35,350 nt of DNA, from NCBI GenBank assembly GCA_001626925.1, contig LUOR01000049.1, positions 1 to 35,350 of the forward strand, read 5' to 3'. The notes under the pieces were generated by a model, which saw only the letters and a list, made by a program, of their open reading frames with translations, did not search any database and was not told where the DNA came from. Within the stretch, counting starts at the first letter, position 1, and each line of letters opens with the position of its first letter. The position numbers and the translations under genes are program-made. Below, one piece after another: positions 1 through 9,952 of this stretch. The DNA is from Moraxellaceae bacterium REDSEA-S32_B1 (GTDB taxonomy: Bacteria; Pseudomonadota; Gammaproteobacteria; Pseudomonadales; Moraxellaceae).

Positions 1-33
1 TGAACACCCCGAATCAGATGTATGAGCAAACAA

Positions 34-61
34 AAACCGAGCTAATTGCTTAACTCGGTTT
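34..61 (-). terminator. Intrinsic terminator of clpB
   Basis: Inverted repeat AAACCGAG / CTCGGTTT separated by about 12 bases. Read on the minus strand, the right arm runs straight into TTTTTGTTTG, a good U-tract. It lies about 55 bases past the clpB stop codon, so it most likely ends the clpB transcript. Confidence 0.75.
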
Positions 62-114
62 GAAGTGGAATACTGTCAATCTATTTCAGGACAAGACAAT
101 GTGACACTTAACAA

Positions 115-2694
115 CTAACTCAACTTGAGTTTCTCAAACGCCAAGTGATCACCATCTTTGGACACGACGATGGTATCGCCTGCGCTAAATTTCCCTGACA
201 AAATATCATTTGCCAGTACATTTTCCACTTTGGACTGGATCGCACGTTTTAGCGGTCTTGCACCAAACACAGGATCATAGCCCGCATCAATCAACAAGCC
301 GAAAGCATCATCTTCGATACGCAAACCAATCTCACGTTCAGCCAAACGATCACGCAAACGATCGAGCTGAATATCTGCAATACCACGCATTTGTGATTTT
401 TGCAGACCGTGGAATACCACCACTTCATCAATACGGTTGATGAATTCTGGACGGAAATGCTGACCGATCGCCGCCATCACCACCGCACGAACATCATCAT
501 CACTTGCCCCTTCACCGAGCTCACGCACATCTTGCGAGCCAAGATTCGAAGTCATCACGATCACGGTATTTTTAAAGTCCACCACACGACCTTGTGAATC
601 AGTCAAACGACCATCATCCAAGACTTGCAATAAGATATTGAACACATCAGGATGAGCTTTTTCCACCTCATCGAACAAGATCACGCTGTATGGCTTACGG
701 CGCACCGCTTCGGTAAGCACACCGCCTTCTTCATAACCAACATAGCCTGGAGGCGCACCAACCAAACGGCTGACACTGTGTTTCTCCATAAACTCGCTCA
801 TATCGATACGAATCATGGCATCGTCACTGTCGAATAAGAAATTCGCCAATGCTTTGGTCAGCTCGGTTTTACCGACACCTGTTGGTCCAAGGAATAGGAA
901 TGAACCACTTGGCCGATTCGGATCAGACAGCCCTGCTCGTGAACGACGCACCGCATTCGACACCGCTTTTACCGCTTCATCTTGACCGACTACACGATTG
1001 TGCAAGAAGCTCTCCATATTCAAGAGCTTGTCACGCTCACCTTGTAACATTTTCGACACAGGAATCCCTGTTGCGGCACTGACCACTTCAGCGATTTCGT
1101 TGTCTGTGACTTTATTACGCAGTAATTTAGGTGCTTCGTGTTCGTCAGCGACTTCGGCTTTTTCCAATTGCTTTTGTAGCTCTGGAATCACGCCATATTG
1201 CAAACGCCCTGCTTCCGCCAAATCACCTTCACGCTGTGCTTTCTCTAAGGCAATTTTCGCTTGGTCGAGCTTCACTTGTACATCTTTATTGCCTTCGACC
1301 AAAGCTTTGTCCGCACGCCACACTTCCTCAAGATCGTTATATTCTTTTTGCGTCTCGTTAATTTGACGTTCAAGTAACGATGCTTGGGATTTAGAGCCTG
1401 CATCTTCCTCTTTTTTCACCTGTTCAAGCTGCATTTTTAGCTGAATCAAACGGCGATCGAGTTTATCCAAAGCTTCAGGTTTCGAATCCAGCTCCATCTT
1501 AATACGTGATGCCGCTTCATCAATCAAATCAATGGCTTTATCAGGCAACTGACGGTCGGTAATATAACGATGCGACATTTTCGCCGCAGCAATGATCGCC
1601 GAATCCAAAATCTGCACGCCATGATGGGTGGCATATTTCTCTTTAAGACCACGCAAGATGGCAATGGTATCTTCCACACTTGGCTCATCGACCAAGACTT
1701 TTTGGAAGCGACGCTCAAGCGCAGGGTCTTTTTCAATATATTGGCGATATTCATCTAAGGTGGTCGCACCGACACAGCGTAGCTCACCACGTGCCAATGC
1801 AGGTTTCAGCATATTACCTGCGTCCATTGCACCGTCAGTTTTACCTGCACCAACAAGGGTATGAATCTCATCAATAAATAAGATCACTTGCCCTTCAAGT
1901 TTTGCCAGTTCTTTCAGTACGGCTTTCAGACGCTCTTCAAATTCACCACGATATTTTGCCCCTGCGAGCAATGAGCCTAAGTCTAAAGATAAAACACGTT
2001 TACCTTTTAGACTTTCAGGCACTTCACCGTTGACGATACGCTGCGCCAAACCTTCAACAATTGCCGTTTTACCTACACCTGGCTCACCAATCAACACAGG
2101 ATTATTTTTGGTACGACGTGATAAGACTTGAATGGTACGGCGAATCTCATCGTCACGACCAATCACAGGATCGAGTTTACCTGCGAGCGCACGTTCCGTT
2201 AGATCAATGGTGTATTTACCAAGCGCATCACGATTGTCTTCATGGTTACTGGTGGTCACTTTTTCATTTCCTCGAATTTTTTCGATCACATTACGCAATT
2301 TTTTAGCATCACCACCTGAGGCAGTGAACAATTTATGGGTTTCACCTTGCTCCGCTAAAGCCAAAAGTACCCAATCTGTGGTGAGGAATTCATCCCCCGC
2401 CTTTTGCGCATAACTATCTGCCAGATTCAACACTTTCGCCGCTTCTGGATTGAGATTGACGTCACCTGTTGGATTGGCGATGGTTGGCGCATCTTGTAGT
2501 GCTTGATTGAGTTTATCTTTGAGCTCGGTGAGCTTAGCACCTGCCTGTTGCAACAGACTTTGATTGGATGATTCTTCCAATAAAGTGGCGAGTATATGAA
2601 TCGTACCAATCGATGTATGATCTTTGCCTGTGGCTAAAGACTGTGCATCAGAGAGACTTTGTTGAAGTCGATCAGAGAATTTTTCAAAACGCAT
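115..2694 (-). CDS. clpB: ATP-dependent chaperone ClpB
   Basis: Hexameric AAA+ disaggregase of the cytosol that threads proteins out of aggregates together with DnaK/DnaJ/GrpE. The 859-residue product has the usual family length (about 857). Visible in order are the double Clp N-terminal repeat (residues about 1-145), AAA-1 with Walker A GEPGVGKT near 202 and Walker [10 protein letters not shown], the long charged coiled-coil middle domain (about 400-525) that separates ClpB from ClpA/ClpC, AAA-2 with Walker A GPTGVGKT near 602 and [11 protein letters not shown], and the C-terminal D2-small domain. The ATG at 2694 has AGGA about eight bases upstream. It stands alone, with its own heat-shock type promoter upstream and a terminator downstream. 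I see no truncation or frameshift. Confidence 0.98.
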   Translation of the reverse strand: MRFEKFSDRLQQSLSDAQSLATGKDHTSIGTIHILATLLEESSNQSLLQQAGAKLTELKDKLNQALQDAPTIANPTGDVNLNPEAAKVLNLADSYAQKAGDEFLTTDWVLLALAEQGETHKLFTASGGDAKKLRNVIEKIRGNEKVTTSNHEDNRDALGKYTIDLTERALAGKLDPVIGRDDEIRRTIQVLSRRTKNNPVLIGEPGVGKTAIVEGLAQRIVNGEVPESLKGKRVLSLDLGSLLAGAKYRGEFEERLKAVLKELAKLEGQVILFIDEIHTLVGAGKTDGAMDAGNMLKPALARGELRCVGATTLDEYRQYIEKDPALERRFQKVLVDEPSVEDTIAILRGLKEKYATHHGVQILDSAIIAAAKMSHRYITDRQLPDKAIDLIDEAASRIKMELDSKPEALDKLDRRLIQLKMQLEQVKKEEDAGSKSQASLLERQINETQKEYNDLEEVWRADKALVEGNKDVQVKLDQAKIALEKAQREGDLAEAGRLQYGVIPELQKQLEKAEVADEHEAPKLLRNKVTDNEIAEVVSAATGIPVSKMLQGERDKLLNMESFLHNRVVGQDEAVKAVSNAVRRSRAGLSDPNRPSGSFLFLGPTGVGKTELTKALANFLFDSDDAMIRIDMSEFMEKHSVSRLVGAPPGYVGYEEGGVLTEAVRRKPYSVILFDEVEKAHPDVFNILLQVLDDGRLTDSQGRVVDFKNTVIVMTSNLGSQDVRELGEGASDDDVRAVVMAAIGQHFRPEFINRIDEVVVFHGLQKSQMRGIADIQLDRLRDRLAEREIGLRIEDDAFGLLIDAGYDPVFGARPLKRAIQSKVENVLANDILSGKFSAGDTIVVSKDGDHLAFEKLKLS

Positions 2695-2726
2695 TTGTTA
2701 TTATCCTAAAAATATTGACATGACTT

Positions 2727-2756
2727 ATAAATAGGTATGAATAGCAAGATTTCAAG
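2727..2756 (-). promoter_or_regulatory. Sigma-32 (heat-shock) type promoter of clpB
   Basis: On the minus strand CTTGAAA (2750-2756) is followed after 14 bases by CCTATTTAT (2727-2735). This is close to the RpoH consensus CTTGAAA-N(11-16)-CCCCATnT. It lies 33-62 bases upstream of the clpB start, which is a textbook position. ClpB is a core RpoH regulon member in proteobacteria, so the match is biologically expected. It has not been shown experimentally here. Confidence 0.65.
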
Positions 2757-2917
2757 TTTTATTTATTGATATTTTTCAAACTGTTAAATTATTTTATCAA
2801 ATAGAACTCAGCATTAATATCTGTCCGATCACGGCATTATTCAAGGGTGATTTCTGATCAAATCAAATAAATACTTGGATCAAAACTTGAACTGTAAAGC
2901 GAATCTTATAAGCAAAA

Positions 2918-2943
2918 AAGTCAGCCACCGAAGTGACTGACTT
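2918..2943 (-). terminator. Intrinsic terminator of the 5'-nucleotidase gene
   Basis: Perfect-to-near-perfect 11-base stem AAGTCAG.CAC / GTG.CTGACTT around a CGAA (TTCG on the minus strand) tetraloop. On the minus strand it is followed by a run of Ts. It lies 22 bases past the nucleotidase stop codon and separates that gene from clpB. Confidence 0.85.
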
Positions 2944-2964
2944 TCTCTCTTTTTAATCAATCAC

Positions 2965-4875
2965 TTATTCTTTATAAGTCTGCGTACTATATTTATCTTC
3001 AGAAAGACGACTGAGGATTTTATTGCCTTGGCTACCTGTCAAGCTTTCAACATATTTTAAGAAAGCTTCAGCATAGTCTAAGCCCACTTCAACACGGCGA
3101 TCACCTGTAATCGTACCGAATGTAGTATAGCCATCTTGACCATCCGCCAAGAAGTCTATGGTTGCCACTTGATAAGTCTTGGTCATGTCCAATGCTTGAT
3201 ACGTCCCATCATCATTTAGCACTTCAAGATTGCTTAGACGACTACCTTTAGCTTGGGTTAGATCAACATCCCAACGCAAACCACCTGAGTATGGATAGCC
3301 ACCCGTGCCACCATTCGCAATATTGTCCATGGTATCTTCAAGTACAGCTTTCACCTCTGCACCAGTCAAACTCATTTGTACCAAAATATTTTTAAATGGC
3401 AATACTTGATAAATCGTGTCTACGGTGATCGGTCCTTTGGCTAAGTCGATACGTACACCACCGCCATTTTGGATCGAGAAGTCCGCATCAAAGAATTTTT
3501 TGCCTTGTTGATAGAATGCTTCAGCAACCAACTGCTGTACGTCACCACCATGCTCGTTGGTGAAGTCTGATTGATTACACTCACGAAATTTCGAGCGAGA
3601 AATATCTCGTGTCGTTCCTGGCACACGACGTAAACATAAGTTCTGCGAAGCAATCGCCACTTGTTCTGCACCAAATAATGACTTGGCAACACCGAACGGC
3701 TCCAAAACCGCTTCTGCATTGGCATCAGGTTTAACCGTGATAAGTGCATTACTCTTTGAGACATCTTGTTTGATCGACGTGATTTCTGCTTCACTGAGTG
3801 CCTCGCCTTCTGTACGAGCAAAATCATCACCAATCAAGACATTGGCTTTACCTGTGCATGCTTCGATATTGCCATCTTTATCAAAGTTAACTTTGAGCTG
3901 ACCAACGACGTATGAATACTGCCACGCTTGTACCACACAGACATTTTGACCATCTTTATCTTTGGTCATGGTAGGGTAATCACCTTCAGGTGTCACGCCA
4001 TAATCCGCCAATTTTGCATCAGCAAGTAGCGTATGCGAATCGCCACCGACGATCACATCAACACCTGACAATTTGGTCGCAAGCTCTTGCTCACGCGCAT
4101 AGCCCATATGCGATTGCACGATGATTTTGTTGATGCCCTCTGCTTTAAGTTCATCAATGTATTTTTGCGCAGTTTCGACTTCATCATTAAAGATCGTATC
4201 GGCATTTGGACGAGAAGCATTTTTGGTTTTATCAGCAATGGTCAAACCAATAAAAGCGATCTTTTGCCCTTCTTTTTCAATGATCGTGTATGGCTTCACC
4301 TTGTCCGTATTATACAGTGGAGAAGACTCGCCAAATTGCACATTCGCACTTAAAATTTGCGTCGGCGTTGCACAGCTTCCAGCTTGGATAAAGTCAATGA
4401 ATTTGTCCAAACCAGTATCGGTATTATCAAACTCATGATTACCCAAAGTGAAAGTATCGAAACACACTGTATTCATCAATGCCGCTTCCGCCTCACCTTC
4501 TTTTAAAGTGAAATACAGATCACCTGTAATCGCATCGCCTGAATGGATTTTTATAGCATTTTTTTCACTTGAAGCAAGTTGATTCATCAATGTCGTAACA
4601 CGTGCAAAGCCACCAAATGACACCTCGATTTCTTCACGATTGCCTGCTGAGGTTTCAAGCATCAAATCCGTGCTTTCTGCATCAAGATGTGAGTGACTAT
4701 CATTGATGTGTAACAAGTTGATTTCTAAGGGGGCAACAACAGCTGTATCTTGGTCATCTTTATCATCGTCATCACATCCTGCCAACATCGCCATAGAAAC
4801 GCACAATATTGCACTGCTTAAAACGGTTTTGCTTGGAATAAAAGAACTGCCCCAGCGATTTGCAAATTCCGACAT
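2965..4875 (-). CDS. Lipoprotein bifunctional metallophosphatase/5'-nucleotidase
   Basis: Calcineurin-like 5'-nucleotidase of the UshA/NadN/SurE-unrelated periplasmic class, expected to hydrolyse nucleotides, nucleotide sugars or NAD outside the cytoplasm so that the parts can be taken up. Metal-binding motifs visible are LLHINDSHSH, SGDAITGDL, GNHEFD, QSHMGY and GGDSHT in the N-terminal half. The C-terminal substrate domain holds IQNGGGVRIDL. I chose the ATG at 4875 (636 residues) because GGAG sits seven bases before it, and because it leaves a compact lipoprotein signal peptide ending LAGC (Cys34). A longer reading from 4923 uses TTG and has no ribosome site. Mature residues after Cys34 are almost all Asp (DDDDKDDQD). 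The exact substrate cannot be told from sequence. Confidence 0.9.
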   Translation of the reverse strand: MSEFANRWGSSFIPSKTVLSSAILCVSMAMLAGCDDDDKDDQDTAVVAPLEINLLHINDSHSHLDAESTDLMLETSAGNREEIEVSFGGFARVTTLMNQLASSEKNAIKIHSGDAITGDLYFTLKEGEAEAALMNTVCFDTFTLGNHEFDNTDTGLDKFIDFIQAGSCATPTQILSANVQFGESSPLYNTDKVKPYTIIEKEGQKIAFIGLTIADKTKNASRPNADTIFNDEVETAQKYIDELKAEGINKIIVQSHMGYAREQELATKLSGVDVIVGGDSHTLLADAKLADYGVTPEGDYPTMTKDKDGQNVCVVQAWQYSYVVGQLKVNFDKDGNIEACTGKANVLIGDDFARTEGEALSEAEITSIKQDVSKSNALITVKPDANAEAVLEPFGVAKSLFGAEQVAIASQNLCLRRVPGTTRDISRSKFRECNQSDFTNEHGGDVQQLVAEAFYQQGKKFFDADFSIQNGGGVRIDLAKGPITVDTIYQVLPFKNILVQMSLTGAEVKAVLEDTMDNIANGGTGGYPYSGGLRWDVDLTQAKGSRLSNLEVLNDDGTYQALDMTKTYQVATIDFLADGQDGYTTFGTITGDRRVEVGLDYAEAFLKYVESLTGSQGNKILSRLSEDKYSTQTYKE

Positions 4876-5053
4876 CGAAATGCTCCATTGAAAATTAAAT
4901 TTTTCATTCATTTTGAGAAGCAAATATGCAAGGGCAATGACAATGGTATGACAGTTTTAAGTAAGTTTAATGAGACATTCCATTCTACTATTTGACGATA
5001 AAGTATATTTTTCAAAAAACCATATAGCAAAAAAGTGCTACAATATTGCCAAT

Positions 5054-5081
5054 TTTTTGATTGGACTGGCTTTGATACAAT
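5054..5081 (+). promoter_or_regulatory. Candidate sigma-70 promoter of argG
   Basis: TTTTTG (5054-5059), 16 bases, then TACAAT (5076-5081), giving a leader of about 60 bases to the argG ATG. The -35 box is poor. A second TACAATATT lies at 5039-5047, so the start site could differ. I see no clear ArgR box. Confidence 0.4.
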
Positions 5082-5125
5082 ATTTCCAAGGTATCAATTG
5101 CATAGTCGTAGATAGAAATCGTTAG

Positions 5126-6490
<1,365 letters not shown>

Positions 6491-6506
6491 TTCATGTATT
6501 GCATAA

Positions 6507-6534
6507 AAAAATGCCAGTTTCGACTGGCATTTTT
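6507..6534 (+). terminator. Intrinsic terminator of argG
   Basis: Perfect 12-base stem AAAAATGCCAGT / ACTGGCATTTTT around a TTCG tetraloop, with the T-run in the right arm. It begins 16 bases after the argG stop. The A-run on the left arm means it could also act for minus-strand transcription. Confidence 0.9.
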
Positions 6535-6559
6535 TATGTGTAAATTTAAGGTCTGTTGA

Positions 6560-7078
6560 CTATTTTACACTACTCAACTTCACCGCAGTCGTCATCATCT
6601 TTTGATAGCCTGTTGGCATCAAACGGCCCTCCATCATAGACTTTTGCATCAGGACCGACCAATACTCGACGCTTATCATGTTTTACTGCATGAAATATTG
6701 TGTCCGCAGCTTTCTCGGGTGTCGTGATAAAAATCATCTCAAAATCTTTAGTTGCAGCTTTGCTAACTTTTTCCGTTGCCTGAGCCACGCTATCAGACAC
6801 TCGAGCAGCTTGGGCAATATTGGTTTTAATACCACCATAATGGACGCAGGTCGCACTGACACAAGTGTAAAATGCTTTACGATCACTAACATCAAGTTAA
6901 TGACAATTGATTTTGCAATCGATGTCTTGATTTATCATCTGCTTAGTTTTTTCGACTGCAATAAGATTGATATCAGACAATGCCAAATCACAACCAGCTT
7001 TTGCTAATCACAGCCTGCTTTGGCAAAACGCATCGCTATCGCTCGCACAATCCCTGATCCTGCACCTGTAAATGCTTA
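6560..7078 (-). pseudogene. Decayed short-chain dehydrogenase/reductase (SDR) gene
   Basis: Fragments of one classical SDR can be read on the minus strand but only by changing frame. Near 7070 the cofactor loop reads FTGAGSGIVRA, followed by MRFAKAGCD. A 20-base tandem duplication then shifts the frame and gives a stop (7004-7006). The next piece, KAGCDLALSDINLIAV, runs to a nonsense TAA at 6897-6899. After LDVSDRKAFYTCVSA the text jumps from VHYGG directly to IKTNIAQAARVSDS, so the middle of the fold is gone, including the NNAG motif and the catalytic Ser and YxxxK. A final shift after GPDAKVYD is followed by RLMPTGYQKMMTTAVKLSS and a stop at 6560. No start codon remains. The substrate of the ancestor is unknown. 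The longest intact piece is an open frame of 76 codons (6570-6800), unlikely to be a functional gene. Confidence 0.85.
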
Positions 7079-7113
7079 ATTTTAAACTTTTTAAACACCT
7101 TAGATTAAATAGC

Positions 7114-8103
7114 TTAAAAATCAGCACCATGCCAATCATGTCGATAGCTTTGCACGATTTCTTTTGAGCGATATAAATGCGTTTGAATACTACGTTTGCG
7201 TTCAGATAACATCACCTGAATATCTGCGACAAAATACGACGATGACACATCAAATAATGCCGAATATTTCTCACGATCTTCAGTCACTGCGCTGAATCCA
7301 TCCAAATTCCAAATATCAGAAAAAATGCTTAAAGTTTCCAAATTCTGTCGCTGTGCTTGCATGGTATTTGCCACTGTCATCGGGTCAAGTCGTGGGTTCA
7401 AACATGCCAACACAAAAGGATCAGCAGTATTGATATTGATCTTGGTACTTCGAGATGGCAAGGCAGAAATGTAAGGCGCAATCCGTTGATAACTCTCCCC
7501 TTCAAAGCCACGCACCCATTGCAACTGTTTGGCACTGCTAAACATCTGATTCGGTGCGAGATAGCCTGCTTGCACACCTTGATAGTAGCTATTCTCAGCG
7601 CCCATCGCTCCCACGGTTTCATTGTCGGCATCTTGCCAGTCGATCACCGCTTCAACGAGATTTGGATCAAGATTCAGTCGTTCTAACATTGCTTGGAAAA
7701 ACAGCACCGCAGTTTCGTTCTTTTCGCCATTTTCATTCAATAAGCTATTGAGATTAAAACGTCCTTGCGCATCCTGGAGCTGACCTGTGACCACACCATC
7801 CTCCACAGGAAACGGCGGAAATGGTTGCGCCCAATTTTCATTTAAGCTGTCGGTGCTATTGTCTTTGGCATCTTGAATAAGCAGTTCTGAGAAAAAATAT
7901 TCCGCAGACCACGCATATTGCAACGCCTGATCTTGACGTAATAACAACTTGGTTTCTTCCAAATTGGCATTTTGATAGCGCAAAATACTCACCGCAAGAA
8001 TCGTCGCAAGCACCACCATAATTAAAATCGTCAGTAATGCCACACCGCTTTGCGATTGCTTGGGGAGCTTGTTATTTATTTGAGAATCGTTCGGCTTTAC
8101 CAT
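7114..8103 (-). CDS. gspK: Type II secretion minor pseudopilin GspK
   Basis: Largest minor pseudopilin, thought to cap the tip of the T2SS pseudopilus with GspI and GspJ. The 329-residue product has a positively charged leader ending SQSG, a hydrophobic helix (residues about 21-43) starting VALLTILIM, and a large globular domain typical of GspK. Position +5 of the mature protein is Thr rather than Glu, which is the known GspK exception and fits its tip position. The later INTADPFVLACL stretch matches the helix-hairpin part of the family. Its ATG overlaps the gspJ stop (TAATG), so it is translationally coupled as the last gene of gspHIJK. No terminator follows before the SDR pseudogene. Confidence 0.93.
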   Translation of the reverse strand: MVKPNDSQINNKLPKQSQSGVALLTILIMVVLATILAVSILRYQNANLEETKLLLRQDQALQYAWSAEYFFSELLIQDAKDNSTDSLNENWAQPFPPFPVEDGVVTGQLQDAQGRFNLNSLLNENGEKNETAVLFFQAMLERLNLDPNLVEAVIDWQDADNETVGAMGAENSYYQGVQAGYLAPNQMFSSAKQLQWVRGFEGESYQRIAPYISALPSRSTKININTADPFVLACLNPRLDPMTVANTMQAQRQNLETLSIFSDIWNLDGFSAVTEDREKYSALFDVSSSYFVADIQVMLSERKRSIQTHLYRSKEIVQSYRHDWHGADF

Positions 8104-8852
8104 TAGCTCGTGCTCCCATTTTCAGCACTATTGTTTGAATCGCTATCTGAGCTGTTGTTCGATTCATTCTCCGAACTACTATTATTCGTGCCTGATTCAG
8201 TTTCCGTCGAAGGCATACTTTTGGCGGTACTAAATACCCAACGGATAGCTCTCCCTTGATAATCGAAACTCAAAACTACACCCTGTGGAAGTTGTGACAT
8301 CAAATATTCTGTTGCATCGGTATCAGTCACGCTTTGTGCAGGCCACTGTGTTTGTACAGCAGGGTCAAGGGCTTGAATTTGTAGATTCTCAATCGGTGCA
8401 ATCAGCACATCACCTTGCATATCTTGACTTTGCTTACGGTAGATATAGGCATTGTGATAACGTATCAACGCTTGCTTTTCCGCATCAAAACGATATTCAA
8501 CAAATTCAAAACGATCTAGGCCTTGTCGCAAGGGATCAATGACACCTGCTTTATTAAACTGTAATTGCTGATTTTCCAGTTGCAATGCAGGGTAGCTTTC
8601 TTCGCCCTCTCGCCCTGACAATGGGACAATCTGACTCAAATCACGTTGCACCTGCATATAGGCAAATTGTAATTGTTGCAGATGCTCAAGATGCGTTGTA
8701 TTACGCTCACGAGTCTTGATCAGCTGGTCGAACACCATCCATCCTGCCGCACTGAGCACCGCAAAGATCGCAATCGCCACCAACACTTCGACAAGAGTAA
8801 ATCCTGAAGCACGCTTAGGCTGTATATTGTATTTTTGAGTGACAGCGTTCAT
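8103..8852 (-). CDS. gspJ: Type II secretion minor pseudopilin GspJ
   Basis: Minor pseudopilin of the T2SS tip complex, an inner-membrane protein processed by the prepilin peptidase (PilD/GspO). The 249-residue product carries the prepilin signature G17|FTLVEVLVAIAIFAVL with Glu at +5, followed by a pseudopilin beta domain. Its start overlaps the gspI stop by four bases (ATGA). An odd feature is the last 35 residues (about 215-249), made almost only of Ser, Asn, Glu, Asp, Thr and Gly. This looks like a disordered tail added to the normal GspJ body of about 200-215 residues. Confidence 0.93.
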   Translation of the reverse strand: MNAVTQKYNIQPKRASGFTLVEVLVAIAIFAVLSAAGWMVFDQLIKTRERNTTHLEHLQQLQFAYMQVQRDLSQIVPLSGREGEESYPALQLENQQLQFNKAGVIDPLRQGLDRFEFVEYRFDAEKQALIRYHNAYIYRKQSQDMQGDVLIAPIENLQIQALDPAVQTQWPAQSVTDTDATEYLMSQLPQGVVLSFDYQGRAIRWVFSTAKSMPSTETESGTNNSSSENESNNSSDSDSNNSAENGSTS

Positions 8853-9295
8853 TGTGCGTTGCCCTCTTGCGATTGCCGATAATTAAATACCGATAACGTG
8901 GTTACACCTTGTACTTTTTCAGCATTATCAGGGTCAATATGCGACACTTGGATTTCAATACGTTGCACATCTGGACTAATGGTTTCATAAGACTGCTTAT
9001 GAATCCGCCATTGCTCGCCTTGCTCGGTAGTGTCTTCACTTTGACTACCTGTCAGCCACGCTTTTTCAATCCGAATCTCCGCTGCCTGATTCATGGCAAC
9101 GAAATGCGCTAGCGTGCGCAATTCATTTTGCTGAATCGACTGGGTATAATTCATAGCAATTTTCATCAATGCCAATGCTGTGGTAGCAAAGATTGCCAAT
9201 GCCACCATGACCTCAAGCAAAGTAAAACCACGCAAAGTAAAGCCAAATACGTTAAATCGTTGATGCTGAGCGTTCTGTCTATAAATCTTCTTCAT
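8849..9295 (-). CDS. gspI: Type II secretion minor pseudopilin GspI
   Basis: Minor pseudopilin thought to start assembly of the GspI-J-K tip. 148 residues from the ATG at 9295; a GTG one codon earlier is also open but less likely. The prepilin site is G23|FTLLEVMVALAIFATTALAL with Glu at +5. A second look-alike, G18|FTLRG, lies five residues earlier and lacks the Glu. The leader is basic (MKKIYRQ). The start lies inside the end of gspH (17-base overlap) and the stop overlaps the gspJ start, so the cluster is tightly coupled. Confidence 0.92.
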   Translation of the reverse strand: MKKIYRQNAQHQRFNVFGFTLRGFTLLEVMVALAIFATTALALMKIAMNYTQSIQQNELRTLAHFVAMNQAAEIRIEKAWLTGSQSEDTTEQGEQWRIHKQSYETISPDVQRIEIQVSHIDPDNAEKVQGVTTLSVFNYRQSQEGNAQ

Positions 9296-9914
9296 CACTC
9301 ACCGCACCGAGCCGATTAAGCACAATGGCATCGCCGACTTGTTGTTGTTGCAAATAGAGCTGAATGCGCACTGGCACTGCCTCACCATTTCCGAGCCAAA
9401 TAATCTGTGGTAAGGCATCATTTTGTTTGAGTGCATCCAAGTTCAGCTGATGATCAAGACTTTGAATCTGTAAGCTACTTTGCTCAGGTAAAGTCTGACT
9501 GTCGAAATCGGTTGCCAATTGCCAGCGGTATTGATCACGCTCACGCATCGGCTGATTTTGAGTAAATTGACTTTGAATGGACTGGCTTTGATTTAACTGA
9601 TTCTGATTTGAACTATCAGGATTAGCTTGCGGACGATATTCCACCACTTCATATTGTGCAGGTGCAATATCGGTCGCAGGCTGAATGAGCAAACCCAGAA
9701 TTCGTCCTTGATCGGCAGACTCTAAACGAATTTTCTTTAGATTTAAAACCAATAATTCACGAGCTTGCATCACTTTGCGTTGATCAACGCCTTGTACATT
9801 CATCACGATCAGACTTGCCATCACCGCCATGATCACGATAACTAACATCACTTCAATCAAAGTAAAACCTTGCTGGGATTTGGCGATTTGTTTGACTTTA
9901 TTTTTATTGTTCAC
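9279..9914 (-). CDS. gspH: Type II secretion minor pseudopilin GspH
   Basis: Pseudopilin linking the tip complex to the GspG shaft. The 211-residue product has the prepilin site G16|FTLIEVMLVIVIMAVMASL with Glu at +5 and then a globular domain. The best start is GTG at 9914; no ATG lies between it and the prepilin motif. Residues about 95-122 form a Gln/Asn/Ser-rich insert that makes the protein longer than the usual 150-190 residues. First gene of gspHIJK, 38 bases downstream of a TetR-family gene. gspG and the secretin/ATPase genes are not in the window, as in other Acinetobacter genomes where T2SS genes are scattered. Confidence 0.88.
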   Translation of the reverse strand: MNNKNKVKQIAKSQQGFTLIEVMLVIVIMAVMASLIVMNVQGVDQRKVMQARELLVLNLKKIRLESADQGRILGLLIQPATDIAPAQYEVVEYRPQANPDSSNQNQLNQSQSIQSQFTQNQPMRERDQYRWQLATDFDSQTLPEQSSLQIQSLDHQLNLDALKQNDALPQIIWLGNGEAVPVRIQLYLQQQQVGDAIVLNRLGAVSDEEDL

Positions 9915-9952
9915 GATACGCTCGATGCTTTAATTTTCACTCAATCCAATCA

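Noticed and set aside
998..1366. Open frame of 122 codons on the plus strand inside clpB
   Set aside because: Lies opposite a fully conserved gene, has no ribosome site and a Ser/Cys-rich composition typical of antisense frames.
6678..7007. Plus-strand open frame of 109 codons over the SDR remnant
   Set aside because: Translation is Cys/Phe/His-rich with no family likeness, whereas the minus strand gives clear SDR pieces.
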